Made by a program: the position numbers and the translations under genes. From Paraburkholderia nodosa (GTDB lineage: Bacteria; Pseudomonadota; Gammaproteobacteria; Burkholderiales; Burkholderiaceae), in NCBI RefSeq assembly GCF_001718195.1, contig NZ_MCNV01000012.1, positions 124,001 through 188,000 on the forward strand: a DNA stretch of 64,000 nucleotides, written 5' to 3'. Every line of letters begins with the position of its first letter. Position 1 is the stretch's first letter. Positions 17,584 through 26,536 of the stretch are shown here, piece after piece. Under the pieces are notes generated by a model that was not told where the DNA came from, did not search any database, and saw only the letters and a list, made by a program, of their open reading frames with translations.

Positions 17584-18093
17584 GAGATGCCACTCGATGA
17601 CGTGAGAGAAACGATCGCGCCAGTCTATAGCCGCGTCCGGCGCAGAAGCCGAATCGCCCTTGAAAATAAGTGCTGCAAGAGAATGGGTTCTTTCATAAAA
17701 TTGCAGCAATTGAGCGGTGATTTGACTTTGCGACCTGTGGCGAGACGACCGGCATACGTATCGTTTCCATAACGAGTTGTGCCACCGCAACAACGTTGGT
17801 TAAGTAGGCGTTTCCTTGGTTCAGTGAGGACGGGACCTTGCTTACATGAAAATTTGCAAACGATTAATTAAGCAGATTTTTAAGGCGGCTTTCACCCATA
17901 TGCGACAAGAACGGGTGGCGTGGGCACGACATTGGTTGTTGAACCGCGTTAAGGCCGGGGATCAATTCTGAACAGACTTAAGTCTGCGGCCGTTGATTCG
18001 CGAAGCGACAACAGACAATTGCGTTCGTCGTTTCAACGTCTGACGCACATATACTTTCCAGCGCCACCTATCGTTATACCTATAGGAGTACTA
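17584..18093. other. Intergenic region with a 14-bp palindrome
   Basis: About 510 bases between the porin and a small plus-strand gene. It holds AT-rich stretches (around 17850-17882) likely to carry the porin promoter, and a perfect palindrome CAGACTTAAGTCTG at 17973-17986, which could be an operator. No gene is evident. Confidence 0.5.
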
Positions 18094-18276
18094 GTGGAAA
18101 AGTATTTGATCGCCAGGAGCGGTAAGGCGAAACCGGAAAACGTCCATCAGATCGTTCAGGAGGCGCTTCGCAGTGCTGCGACGGCGTCCACGCCCAACAG
18201 TGCTATTGACGTGCTGGGCGACGCGTTGCTGGAACTGGAGCGTCTGCTTGAGCTAAAGAGCGGGCGTATGCATTGA
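18094..18276 (+). CDS. Small hypothetical protein (60 aa)
   Basis: A 60-residue soluble protein read from GTG at 18094, with AGGAG six bases upstream; longer frames to 18019 have no ribosome site. It begins VEKYLIARSGKAKPENVHQI and is predicted mostly helical, with an amphipathic C-terminal helix rich in Leu and Glu (DALLELERLLELKSGR). I do not recognise a family. It ends 25 bases before the stop of the convergent TetR gene. The strong start site supports translation; the function is unknown. Confidence 0.6.
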   Translation: MEKYLIARSGKAKPENVHQIVQEALRSAATASTPNSAIDVLGDALLELERLLELKSGRMH

Positions 18277-18301
18277 TGGCCTGGCGCAGTGCCACTTCCC
18301 G

Positions 18302-19054
18302 TCAGTCGATCACGTTCTGTGACGTCGCGGGCAGTGGGCACCGGGCGATCCTCTCCGCCTCCAGGTATTTGAGGCCGAACGCCTGCAAAACGATGGCCGC
18401 TGTGTCCTCGGCGAACTGTTCGGCTCGGGTCCGGAGGACCTTGCGCAAACGATTCGCCGGCTTGGGTGACCCTGACAGGTCAAGCTCAGCAGCGACCGCA
18501 GCGAGCACAGTGCCAATCACTGAAATGACGCACATTAAGACATCGGCCACCGTGAAGCGCTTTTCTGAAATCCCTTTCGCAGTATCTCTCAATAGCCGTT
18601 GACCAAGCCCCCTGCTGAGCGCGCGCGCGGACAGCCCTTCGCGTATCAGCAGTTGTCCCCAGACCGGTTCACGGCAGGCGCGCATGAGCGTGTGGCGTAC
18701 CGATACGGCGATCACTTCTGCCGGGTCGGAGAGTCCGCTGACAACGTGATCGAGCGTCTTTCCGAATTCGTCGAAAAGCCAGTCGCCGAGAGCAGCGAAG
18801 ATCCCTTCCTTCGAGTCGAAGTGATTGTAGAAAGAGCCGAAACCCACGTCGGCGGCCTCGGTGATCTCGCTGATCGTAACGCCGTCCATTCCCTTTTCCG
18901 CTACCAGCACGAATGCGGCGTTGAGCAGCCGGACACGCGTCTCGTGCTTGCGTCGGGCTCGACGGGGCGATTGCCCCGTCATCGGCGCGCGGCTCGCGCC
19001 CGGCCCCTTGATCGGTGGCCGATGCCTCGCACTCAGGTTAGGGCCATCTGGCAA
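18302..19054 (-). CDS. TetR-family repressor, divergent from RND efflux operon
   Basis: A 250-residue TetR-family regulator. The DNA-binding domain lies at residues 33-85 (TRVRLLNAAFVLVAEKGMDG, TISEITEAADVGFGSFYNHF) and the ligand domain fills the rest. The start is TTG at 19054, supported by GGAGG five bases upstream. It is transcribed away from the efflux operon at 19185, and the intergenic region contains a palindrome AGATGTACATCT (19089) and the shared promoter module (19106-19134). The regulator at 28882 is a close paralogue with the same helix-turn-helix and a matching ligand domain (SDPAEVIAVSVRHTLMRA against SDPAEVVAVSVRHTVLRA). I infer that it represses the efflux/pqi operon and itself. 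Confidence 0.9.
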   Translation of the reverse strand: MPDGPNLSARHRPPIKGPGASRAPMTGQSPRRARRKHETRVRLLNAAFVLVAEKGMDGVTISEITEAADVGFGSFYNHFDSKEGIFAALGDWLFDEFGKTLDHVVSGLSDPAEVIAVSVRHTLMRACREPVWGQLLIREGLSARALSRGLGQRLLRDTAKGISEKRFTVADVLMCVISVIGTVLAAVAAELDLSGSPKPANRLRKVLRTRAEQFAEDTAAIVLQAFGLKYLEAERIARCPLPATSQNVID

Positions 19055-19088
19055 TCCTGCCTCCCAATTCGCAGTTTCTTCATATTTT

Positions 19089-19139
19089 AGATGTACATCT
19101 CATAGTTGACAATGATATCAGTTATGGGCCTAATGTCAT
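19089..19139 (+). promoter_or_regulatory. Promoter/operator module 1 (efflux operon)
   Basis: TTGACA at 19106 and CCTAAT at 19129 are separated by 17 bases. The spacer carries ATCAGTTATGG, and an outer dyad TGACA...TGTCA has 22 bases between its arms. A separate perfect palindrome AGATGTACATCT (19089-19100) lies just upstream. The same arrangement recurs at 29688, 39193 and 40981. It probably drives the efflux operon, with transcription starting near 19141. Confidence 0.7.
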
Positions 19140-19184
19140 CCGTGCGGAGGGCATGGCCAAGCACCGTCTCATCTGTCCGCGCGG

Positions 19185-20396
19185 ATGACTTTTTCACCTG
19201 GATTCATCACCTGCCTTTTGAACATCGTGAAACTTTCCGGACCCGTCGCGCCGAAACAGGCGCGCCCCTCGATTTCTTCCCTGTTCCAGCCGACGCACCG
19301 GTTGCCCGTCGTCATCGCGGCGTGCAGCGCGATCCTCCTTGGCGCATGCCATCAGCGAGAAGCCGTCGTGCCGGAGCCCAAGCCGGTGGTGGCACGCGCT
19401 GTTCATCCAGACGGACATGTGGCCAAGGCGTCACTGCCGGCGCAGGTGCAGGCACGCTATTCCACGCCGCTATCATTCCGCGTCGGCGGCAAGGTCATTG
19501 AACGGCGCGTGCGCATTGGCGACACGGTGAAGGCCGGACAGGTCGTCGCGCTGCTCGATCCGACCGATTTGCAGAACAACCTCGTCAACGCGCGCGCGCA
19601 GCTCGATGCGGCGGAGCATCGCCTTGTGTTTGCGAAGCAGCAGCTTGACCGCGATGAGGCACAGGCACGCGCGAACCTCATCGCAACCGCGCAACTGGAG
19701 CAATCGCAGGACGCCTATGCTTCCGCACTCGCACAGCGAACCTCTGCTCTCGCGCAGATGGCGCTTGCGACGGATCATCTGCGCTACGCGACGCTAACGG
19801 CCGATCACGACGGCGTCATCACCTCGGAAGACGTCGATACCGGGCAGAACGTGCAGGCCACCCAGGCCGTGTACCACCTCGACTGGACGGGCGATGTAGA
19901 CATCGTTTGTGACGCGCCAGAAAGCACCGTCAACGCGCTCAGTGTCGGCAACAAGGCGCGCGTGTCGTTGACGGCGCTTCCCGGCAAGTCGTTCGATGCA
20001 ACCGTGCGCGAGGTGTCCGCTGCCGCGGATTCCCAAAGCCGCACGTGGCGAATCAAGCTGACCCTGACCGCACCGGGTCCCGAAGTACGCCTCGGCATGA
20101 CGGCGAACGTGAGCTTCGCTGTCGCAGCCGATGATGCTGCGAGCGTGCCGTACACGCTGCCGGTGACTGCGCTTTTCCATCAGGGTGAAAACGCTGCCGT
20201 ATGGGTCGTTCGCAAAGATAGCGACACGCTCGAGCTGCGCCCCGTCACGATTGATCGATTCGACGAACGCACGGTGTCGATCGCTTCCGGGTTGCACGAT
20301 GGCGACCGGGTCGTGTTGCAAGGCGTGCATGCAGTGAGTTCGGGAGAGCATGTGCAGGTGGTGCCTCCGCTGCGTCAGGAGGACCCCACGACATGA
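19185..20396 (+). CDS. RND efflux periplasmic adaptor (lipoprotein)
   Basis: A 403-residue membrane-fusion protein that links an RND pump to its outer-membrane channel. After a hydrophobic export signal there is a lipobox (ILLGACHQ, Cys near residue 52), so it is probably lipid-anchored in the inner membrane. The lipoyl/barrel-sandwich halves flank a helical hairpin (about 130-205); the key stretch YSTPLSFRVGGKVIERRVRI is at 89-108 and VGDTVKAGQVVALLDP-like sequence follows. The start at 19185 overlaps the stop of a possible 11-codon leader (19153-19188). The gene ends in a four-base overlap with the pump gene, a sign of translational coupling. Confidence 0.92.
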   Translation: MTFSPGFITCLLNIVKLSGPVAPKQARPSISSLFQPTHRLPVVIAACSAILLGACHQREAVVPEPKPVVARAVHPDGHVAKASLPAQVQARYSTPLSFRVGGKVIERRVRIGDTVKAGQVVALLDPTDLQNNLVNARAQLDAAEHRLVFAKQQLDRDEAQARANLIATAQLEQSQDAYASALAQRTSALAQMALATDHLRYATLTADHDGVITSEDVDTGQNVQATQAVYHLDWTGDVDIVCDAPESTVNALSVGNKARVSLTALPGKSFDATVREVSAAADSQSRTWRIKLTLTAPGPEVRLGMTANVSFAVAADDAASVPYTLPVTALFHQGENAAVWVVRKDSDTLELRPVTIDRFDERTVSIASGLHDGDRVVLQGVHAVSSGEHVQVVPPLRQEDPTT

Positions 20397-23300
20397 ACGC
20401 CCGCGACCATGAAAACACCCGCCATAGCGCGCCCGTCAGCGCTCCCGGCAAGGAAGCCGCCGACGCAACCGGCTTCAATCTCTCATCCTGGGCGCTGCGG
20501 CATCAGCAGCTCGTGATCTTCCTGATCGGCCTCGCCACGCTTTTCGGTGTGATCGGCTATGTGCACCTCGCGCAATCGGAAGACCCGCCGTTCACGTTCC
20601 GCACGATGGTCGTCAAGACCTACTGGCCGGGCGCGACCGCACGCGAGGTGCAGGAGCAGATCACCGATCGCATCGGCCGTCAGTTGCAGGCTGCGCCCTA
20701 TGTCGACAACATCAAGAGTTACTCGCGGCCGGGCGAGTCGATGATCTTTTTCGCGATGAAGGATTCGGCGCCGGTCAAGGAAGTCCCGGAGACGTGGTAC
20801 CAGGTCCGCAAGAAAGTCGGCGATATCGCGGCAACGCTTCCAAAGGGAACCGTCGGGCCGTTCTTCAACGACGAGTTCGGCGATGTCTACACGAACCTCT
20901 ACGCGCTCGAAGGCGATGGTTTCTCTGCCGCGCAACTGCACGACTACGCGGACAAGCTCCGTACGGTGCTGTTGCGCGTCCCGGGCGTCGCCAAGGTCGA
21001 CTATTTCGGCGACCCCGATCAGCACATCTTTGTCGAGATCTCGAACGCGCGGCTGACGAACCTGTCGATCTCGCCGCAGCAACTGGCTCAGGCCATCGAC
21101 GCGCAGAATACCGTCGCGCCGGTGGGCACCTTCACGACGGCGGATGATCGCGTGTTCGTGCGCCCAAGCGGCGCATTCAAGGACGAACAGGCGCTAGCGG
21201 ACATGCTGATCACCGTCAACAAGCGGACGTTCCGCCTTGGCGACGTCGCGAGCATCAAGCGCGGCTACGACGATCCGCCCGTCACGCAGATGCGTGTGGG
21301 TGGCCAGGCAGTGCTCGGCATCGGCATTACGATGCAAAAGGGCGGCGACGTGATCGACCTCGGCAAGGCGCTCGACGCGAAGACGGCCGAACTGCAGGCA
21401 ACGCTGCCGGCGGGGCTGAAGCTCGTGCCGGTTTCGAGCATGCCGCACGCCGTCAAGCACTCCGTGGACGAGTTCGTGCGCTCGGTCGGAGAAGCCGTGG
21501 CGATCGTGCTCGTCGTCAGCCTGGTGTCGCTCGGTCTGCGAACCGGCATGGTGGTCGTGATCACGATTCCGATCGTGCTTGCCGTGACAGCGCTGTGCAT
21601 GCATCTGTTCGGCATCGGTCTGGATAAGGTGTCGCTCGGTACCCTGGTGCTTGCGCTGGGGCTGCTGGTCGACGACGCGATCATTGCGGTCGAAATGATG
21701 GCGGTGAAGCTGGAGCAGGGCTGGAGCCGGATGCGCGCGGCAGCATTTGCCTATTCGAGCACCGCGTTTCCGATGCTGACCGGCACCCTGGTAACGGTCT
21801 CGGGCTTCCTGCCGATCGCGCTCGCAAAATCGAGTACGGGTGAGTACACGCGCTCGATCTTCGAGGTGTCGGCCATCGCGCTGATCGTCTCGTGGTTCGC
21901 CGCGGTCGTACTGGTACCACTGCTGGGCTTTCATATGCTGCCCGAGCGCAAGGCTCATGCTGGCGCGGGCCATGGCGATGAGCAGGAGGTGTACGACACG
22001 GGCTTCTACCGCCGCCTGTCGGGCTGGGTGTCATGGTGCATCGAGCGGCGCTGGGTCGTGCTCGGCGTCACCGGCGGCCTGTTCGCGCTTGCCATGATTG
22101 CGTTCACCCGCGTGCCGCAGCAGTTTTTCCCGAACTCCGAGCGGCCAGAACTGCTGGTCGATCTGAGGCTGCCGGAAGGCGCCTCGTATCAGGCCACCCT
22201 GCGTGAAGCGCAACGCCTCGAAAAAGTCCTGCACGGCAGGCCTGGCATCGATCATTACGTCGACTTCGTTGGCACCGGTGCGCCGCGCTTCTATCTGCCG
22301 CTCGACCAGCAATTGCAACAGCCGAACTTCGCACAGTTCGTCATCACCGCGAAGGACGTCGAGGCACGTGAGGAGCTGATGCACTGGCTCGACGCGAAAC
22401 TGGAAATGGACTTCTCCGGCGAGCGCACGCGTGTCGCACGACTCGAGAACGGGCCGCCCGTCGGCTTCCCGATCAAGTTCCGCGTGAGCGGAGACGACAT
22501 TGCAACGGTGCACTCGATCGCCGAGACGGTCGCGGAGCAGGTCCGTGCCGACCCGCGTACGCGCAACGTGCAATTCGACTGGGATGAGCCGGCCGAGCGC
22601 TCGATCTCGTTTGAGATCGACCAGAACCGCGCGCGCCAGCTCGGCGTGACGTCGCAGGACGTGTCCAGCTTCCTCGCGATGACGCTGTCCGGCTACACGG
22701 TCACGCAATATCGCGAGGGCGACAAGCTGATCGATGTCGATCTGCGTGCGCCGAAAAGCGAGCGCGTCGATCCTGCAAAGCTCACGAGCCTCGCCGTCCC
22801 CACACCGAACGGCCCGGTTCCGCTCGGCTCGCTCGGCCATGTGCGCGACGGGCTCGAATACGGCGTGATCTGGGAACGCGATCGCCAGCCGACGATCACC
22901 GTGCAGGCTGACGTGCGCGGCGACGCGCAGGCCATCGACGTGACGCGCAACATCGAGCACGCGCTTGCCGCTGCGCGCGCCAAATTGCCGGTCGGCTATC
23001 GCATCGAGGTGGGCGGCGCGGTCGAGGAAAGCGTCAAGGGCCAGACGTCCATCAACGCGGAAATGCCACTGATGATCATCGCGGTGCTGACGCTTCTGAT
23101 GATCCAGCTGAAGAACTTCGCGCGCACGTTCATCGTCGTGCTGACCGCGCCGCTGGGCCTGATTGGCGTGGTAGCGGCCCTGCTGCTTTTCGGCAAGCCG
23201 TTTGGCTTCGTCGCTTTGCTGGGCGTGATCGCGATGTTCGGCATCATCATGCGTAACTCCGTGATTCTGGTGGACCAGATCGATCAGGACATCGCAGCGG

Positions 23301-23566
23301 GGCACGCGCGCTTTGACGCCATCATCGGGGCGACCGCGCGGCGCTTCCGCCCGATCATGCTGACGGCCGCCGCCGCCGTGCTCGCACTGATCCCGCTGCT
23401 TCGCTCCGGATTCTTCGGACCGATGGCGACCGCGCTCATGGGCGGCATCACCGTTGCTACATTGCTGACGGTGTTTTTCCTGCCCGCGCTCTATGCGACC
23501 TGCTTCAGGGTCCATCGTGACGAGCGCGGCGCGCAACAGGTCGTCGTCGAGCATACCGAGGGTTGA
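20393..23566 (+). CDS. RND efflux inner-membrane transporter
   Basis: A 1057-residue resistance-nodulation-division permease, a proton-driven trimeric pump that expels hydrophobic or amphiphilic compounds through a tripartite channel. It has the usual two repeats of one helix, a large periplasmic loop and five or six helices. The proton-relay aspartates of TM4 are seen in LGLLVDDAIIAVEMMAVKLE (about residue 425), and the conserved turn GLIGVVAALLLFGKPFGFVA is in the second half. It resembles the hydrophobe/amphiphile and MexK/VexF-like group. The start overlaps the adaptor by four bases. The divergent TetR and the following catabolic genes suggest an aromatic or lipophilic substrate, which is inference. 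Confidence 0.95.
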   Translation: MNARDHENTRHSAPVSAPGKEAADATGFNLSSWALRHQQLVIFLIGLATLFGVIGYVHLAQSEDPPFTFRTMVVKTYWPGATAREVQEQITDRIGRQLQAAPYVDNIKSYSRPGESMIFFAMKDSAPVKEVPETWYQVRKKVGDIAATLPKGTVGPFFNDEFGDVYTNLYALEGDGFSAAQLHDYADKLRTVLLRVPGVAKVDYFGDPDQHIFVEISNARLTNLSISPQQLAQAIDAQNTVAPVGTFTTADDRVFVRPSGAFKDEQALADMLITVNKRTFRLGDVASIKRGYDDPPVTQMRVGGQAVLGIGITMQKGGDVIDLGKALDAKTAELQATLPAGLKLVPVSSMPHAVKHSVDEFVRSVGEAVAIVLVVSLVSLGLRTGMVVVITIPIVLAVTALCMHLFGIGLDKVSLGTLVLALGLLVDDAIIAVEMMAVKLEQGWSRMRAAAFAYSSTAFPMLTGTLVTVSGFLPIALAKSSTGEYTRSIFEVSAIALIVSWFAAVVLVPLLGFHMLPERKAHAGAGHGDEQEVYDTGFYRRLSGWVSWCIERRWVVLGVTGGLFALAMIAFTRVPQQFFPNSERPELLVDLRLPEGASYQATLREAQRLEKVLHGRPGIDHYVDFVGTGAPRFYLPLDQQLQQPNFAQFVITAKDVEAREELMHWLDAKLEMDFSGERTRVARLENGPPVGFPIKFRVSGDDIATVHSIAETVAEQVRADPRTRNVQFDWDEPAERSISFEIDQNRARQLGVTSQDVSSFLAMTLSGYTVTQYREGDKLIDVDLRAPKSERVDPAKLTSLAVPTPNGPVPLGSLGHVRDGLEYGVIWERDRQPTITVQADVRGDAQAIDVTRNIEHALAAARAKLPVGYRIEVGGAVEESVKGQTSINAEMPLMIIAVLTLLMIQLKNFARTFIVVLTAPLGLIGVVAALLLFGKPFGFVALLGVIAMFGIIMRNSVILVDQIDQDIAAGHARFDAIIGATARRFRPIMLTAAAAVLALIPLLRSGFFGPMATALMGGITVATLLTVFFLPALYATCFRVHRDERGAQQVVVEHTEG

Positions 23567-23568
23567 TC

Positions 23569-25032
23569 ATGAGTTTGACTTACAAGACATCCGTGGCTGC
23601 CGCGGCTATGGCGCTCGCCATGACGGCGTGCTCGTTCGGGCCGAGCGGCGAGCCACCGGCCATGCCGGCGCCCGAGCATTACGGTGCCGACGCGCAGCCG
23701 GCGAAGACAGTGTCCGCAGGTGGTGTTGCGCAGACCTTCGAAATCGGCGCGACGCCTGGCTCGCAATGGTGGCGGCTCTACGGGTCCTCCGACCTGGATG
23801 CACTCGTTGACGAAGGATTGCACAACAGCCCGACCCTCGCGGCGACGCAGCGTACGCTCGCGTCCGCGCAGGAGGAATTGCGCGCACAGGTCGGCGCATC
23901 GACGCTGCCGTCGATCGACGGCGCCGCGCAGGTCGAGCGCGCGCGTACGGCCGTGGTGCCGGGCCTTGGGCCCGAGCAGGTCCAATACAATTTTTTTGCC
24001 GGACAACTGTTTGCGCATTACACCTTCGACCTGTTCGGCCAGACGCGGTACACGAACTCCGCGAGCGCGGCCCGTGTGAATGTGCAGGCTTATGAGCTGG
24101 AGGCGTCGCATCGCGCGCTTGCCGCGAACATCGTCGGCACTGCTATCAATGTGGCGGCGCTCGACCGGCAGATCGCACTTACCGAACGGCTCGTTGCCGT
24201 GTCCAACGATGCTGCGCATGAGGACCAGCAGCGCTACGCGTTAGGCTCCGTCTCGCGCGCACAGGCGCTTGCGTCAAAACAGGACGCGGCTGCCATCGCG
24301 GCGACGTTGCCGCCGCTGCGTCAGCAACGCGCGTGCGCGATCCATGCGCTCGCCGTGCTGATGGGCCGCACGCCCGATAACGCGCCGAGCGTGCCGGCCC
24401 TCGACAGCCTGTCGCTGCCCGGGCAGGTGCCCGTCGCCGTGCCGTCGGACCTGTTGCGCTCGCGCCCAGACATCCAGGCAGCGGACGCTGCCGTCAAGGC
24501 GGCTGCCGCGGATGTGGGCGCCTCGACGGCCCAACTCTTTCCGAGCCTCTCGCTGACGGGCTCAATGGGCCGCGGCGGGTTCAGCTGGCCGATGTTGCTT
24601 TCCGGCGCGGGCGGACTGTGGGCTATCGGCGCCAGCCTGTCGCAGCCCATCTTTCATGGTGGCGCGCTGTTCGCGCAGCGCCGCGCATCGATCGACGCGT
24701 ACGACGCCGCCGTGCTGCACTACAAGGCGACCGTGCTGTCTGCGTTCCAGGACGTGGCGAATTCGCTCGCTGCACTGGATAACGACGCGCAGACATTGGC
24801 CTCGACGGACGAAGCCGCAGACGCCGCTCGCACGGCATTCGACGATACCGCGTCGCGCCATCGCCTGGGTGCGCTGCCTTCGGCTGCGACACATGCCAGT
24901 GAATCACGGTATCTCGACGCGCAGATCGCCGCCACGCGCGCCACAGGTCAGCGCATGAGCGATACGGCAGCGCTGTTCCAGTCGATGGGTGAATTGCCAG
25001 CCGCCCAGCAGACGGCAGCGATTACGCGATGA
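23569..25032 (+). CDS. Outer-membrane efflux lipoprotein (NodT family)
   Basis: A 487-residue outer-membrane factor of the NodT/OprM type that completes the tripartite pump. The start at 23569 (GAGGG seven bases upstream) gives a lipoprotein signal with lipobox AMTACSFG. The mature chain has the duplicated helical-barrel motif: SQWWRLYGSSDLDALVDEGL, then NSPTLAATQRTLASAQEEL, and in the second half SRPDIQAADAAVKAAAAD-like sequence and QPIFHGGALFAQRRAS. The gene overlaps the pump stop region (two bases separate the stop from this ATG), so the three genes form one unit; pqiA follows after 103 bases. Confidence 0.94.
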   Translation: MSLTYKTSVAAAAMALAMTACSFGPSGEPPAMPAPEHYGADAQPAKTVSAGGVAQTFEIGATPGSQWWRLYGSSDLDALVDEGLHNSPTLAATQRTLASAQEELRAQVGASTLPSIDGAAQVERARTAVVPGLGPEQVQYNFFAGQLFAHYTFDLFGQTRYTNSASAARVNVQAYELEASHRALAANIVGTAINVAALDRQIALTERLVAVSNDAAHEDQQRYALGSVSRAQALASKQDAAAIAATLPPLRQQRACAIHALAVLMGRTPDNAPSVPALDSLSLPGQVPVAVPSDLLRSRPDIQAADAAVKAAAADVGASTAQLFPSLSLTGSMGRGGFSWPMLLSGAGGLWAIGASLSQPIFHGGALFAQRRASIDAYDAAVLHYKATVLSAFQDVANSLAALDNDAQTLASTDEAADAARTAFDDTASRHRLGALPSAATHASESRYLDAQIAATRATGQRMSDTAALFQSMGELPAAQQTAAITR

Positions 25033-25135
25033 ACGCGTGTTCGTGATAACGGCCAGTCGATCGTTCCCGTTGGGGCAAGCGCCGCAAGCAGGCGTTGCAC
25101 CAGCGGAGGCAACCGCATTTCCCGCTAGATTCTCC

Positions 25136-26521
25136 ATGGAATATCAGAGACTGATTGTCTGCCACGAATGCGATCTTCTGTTTCGCAAACCTCGCAGTGT
25201 CAGCGGCTACCGCGCTATCTGTTCGCGCTGTGGCGCGAACCTGACAGCGCTACCTGGCGCCGGACTGTCGCTTGACTGGATCTGCGCTGTGACGCTCGCC
25301 GCGTTGATCACCTTTTGCATAGCGCAGTCTTTTCCCGTGATCGAACTGCACGCCAACGGCATGACGTCGGAGGCGACGCTGTTTGGCGCAGTGCATACGC
25401 TTTGGACGGGCAACATGCGTGTCGTCGCGACGGTGGTGTTCTGTGCGTCGATGCTCTTTCCGTTGGTCGAACTGCTCGCACTCCTATATGTACTGGTGCC
25501 GCTTCGGCTCGGCAAGCTTGCGCCGCGGTTCGACGGGATGTTGCGCGTCGTGCAACTCGTCCGCCCATGGGGCATGGTTGAAGTGTTCATGCTCGGCGTG
25601 CTGGTGACGATCGTAAAAATGGTCACCGTCGCCCAGGTGGTCCCTGGGCCTGGACTGTTCGCATGGGGCGCGCTCACCGTCATGCTGGGCATAGTCGCCT
25701 CGTTTGACCCGAGCGGGCTCTGGGCCGTCCGTGACGAAATCTCGCTTTCTCGAATGGCCCGGGTTCGCTGGTCACGAGTGAGTTCAGGCCGTGGGCGTTT
25801 CACGCGTCCAGTGCGAATGCGCAAGGCCGGTGCGTCGTCCGCCATCACGGCACAACGTGCTGGACTCGTCGGCTGTCATGCCTGCGGTCTCGTTCAGACG
25901 CGTGGCGAAAGTCAGATCCACCAGCACTGCGCGCGATGCCGGCACATGCTGCATGAACGCCGGCCGGAAAGCCTGACACGGACGGTCAGCTTGCTTCTTG
26001 CCGCCGCGCTTGCCTATATTCCGGCGAACCTGCTGCCCATCATGCACGCGACGTCACTGGGCCGTCAGGAAGACGACACCATCCTCGGTGGAGTCGCGTA
26101 CTTCTGGACGTCTGGAGACTGGCCACTCGCCATCGTCATTTTTGTCGCCAGCGTTCTGGTGCCGATGCTCAAACTGGTGGTTCTCACGCTACTCACGGTT
26201 GCCGCCCATCGAGGTTCCGGATGGCGCGCCCGGGAAAGGGCAGGTCTGTACCGGATTGTCGAGCGCATTGGCCGATGGTCGATGCTCGATGTCTTTGTCG
26301 TTGCCCTGACGGTAACGCTGGTGCATTTCGGCTCGTTTGCCGTCGTTACTGCGGGGCCCGCCGCGCTCGCTTTCGCCGCGGTGGTCATCCTCACCATGCT
26401 CGCGTCGCATCAGTTCGATCCGCGCCTCATCTGGGACAACGCGGATGCCGCGCTGTCTCCCGTCTCGACGATGAACGATGAAGCGCTGGCTGCGCCTCTC
26501 CTCACACACCGGAATTCCTGA
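25136..26521 (+). CDS. pqiA: Paraquat-inducible protein A-like membrane protein
   Basis: A 461-residue inner-membrane protein of the PqiA family, partner of the MCE protein PqiB in the lipid-transport bridge between inner and outer membranes. Two similar halves are visible, each with a zinc-ribbon-like start (CHECDLLFRKPRS with CSRCG, and CHACGLVQTRG with CARCR) followed by four membrane helices; PIMHATSLGRQEDDTILGG starts the second periplasmic part. I chose the ATG at 25136 because the family starts with the first CxxC, although no clear ribosome site precedes it. It is 15 bases from pqiB and follows the RND genes on the same strand. Confidence 0.93.
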   Translation: MEYQRLIVCHECDLLFRKPRSVSGYRAICSRCGANLTALPGAGLSLDWICAVTLAALITFCIAQSFPVIELHANGMTSEATLFGAVHTLWTGNMRVVATVVFCASMLFPLVELLALLYVLVPLRLGKLAPRFDGMLRVVQLVRPWGMVEVFMLGVLVTIVKMVTVAQVVPGPGLFAWGALTVMLGIVASFDPSGLWAVRDEISLSRMARVRWSRVSSGRGRFTRPVRMRKAGASSAITAQRAGLVGCHACGLVQTRGESQIHQHCARCRHMLHERRPESLTRTVSLLLAAALAYIPANLLPIMHATSLGRQEDDTILGGVAYFWTSGDWPLAIVIFVASVLVPMLKLVVLTLLTVAAHRGSGWRARERAGLYRIVERIGRWSMLDVFVVALTVTLVHFGSFAVVTAGPAALAFAAVVILTMLASHQFDPRLIWDNADAALSPVSTMNDEALAAPLLTHRNS

Positions 26522-26536
26522 AACCGATTTCGAACG

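Noticed and set aside
16213..17772. A 519-codon frame opposite the first porin
   Set aside because: It covers the porin's full length in antisense and has no domain; the porin has signal peptide, barrel strands, terminal Phe and terminator.
22031..23554. A 507-codon open frame antisense to the RND pump gene
   Set aside because: It mirrors the pump codons, is rich in Arg, His and Asp, and shows no family motif or start signals; the pump frame is unmistakable.
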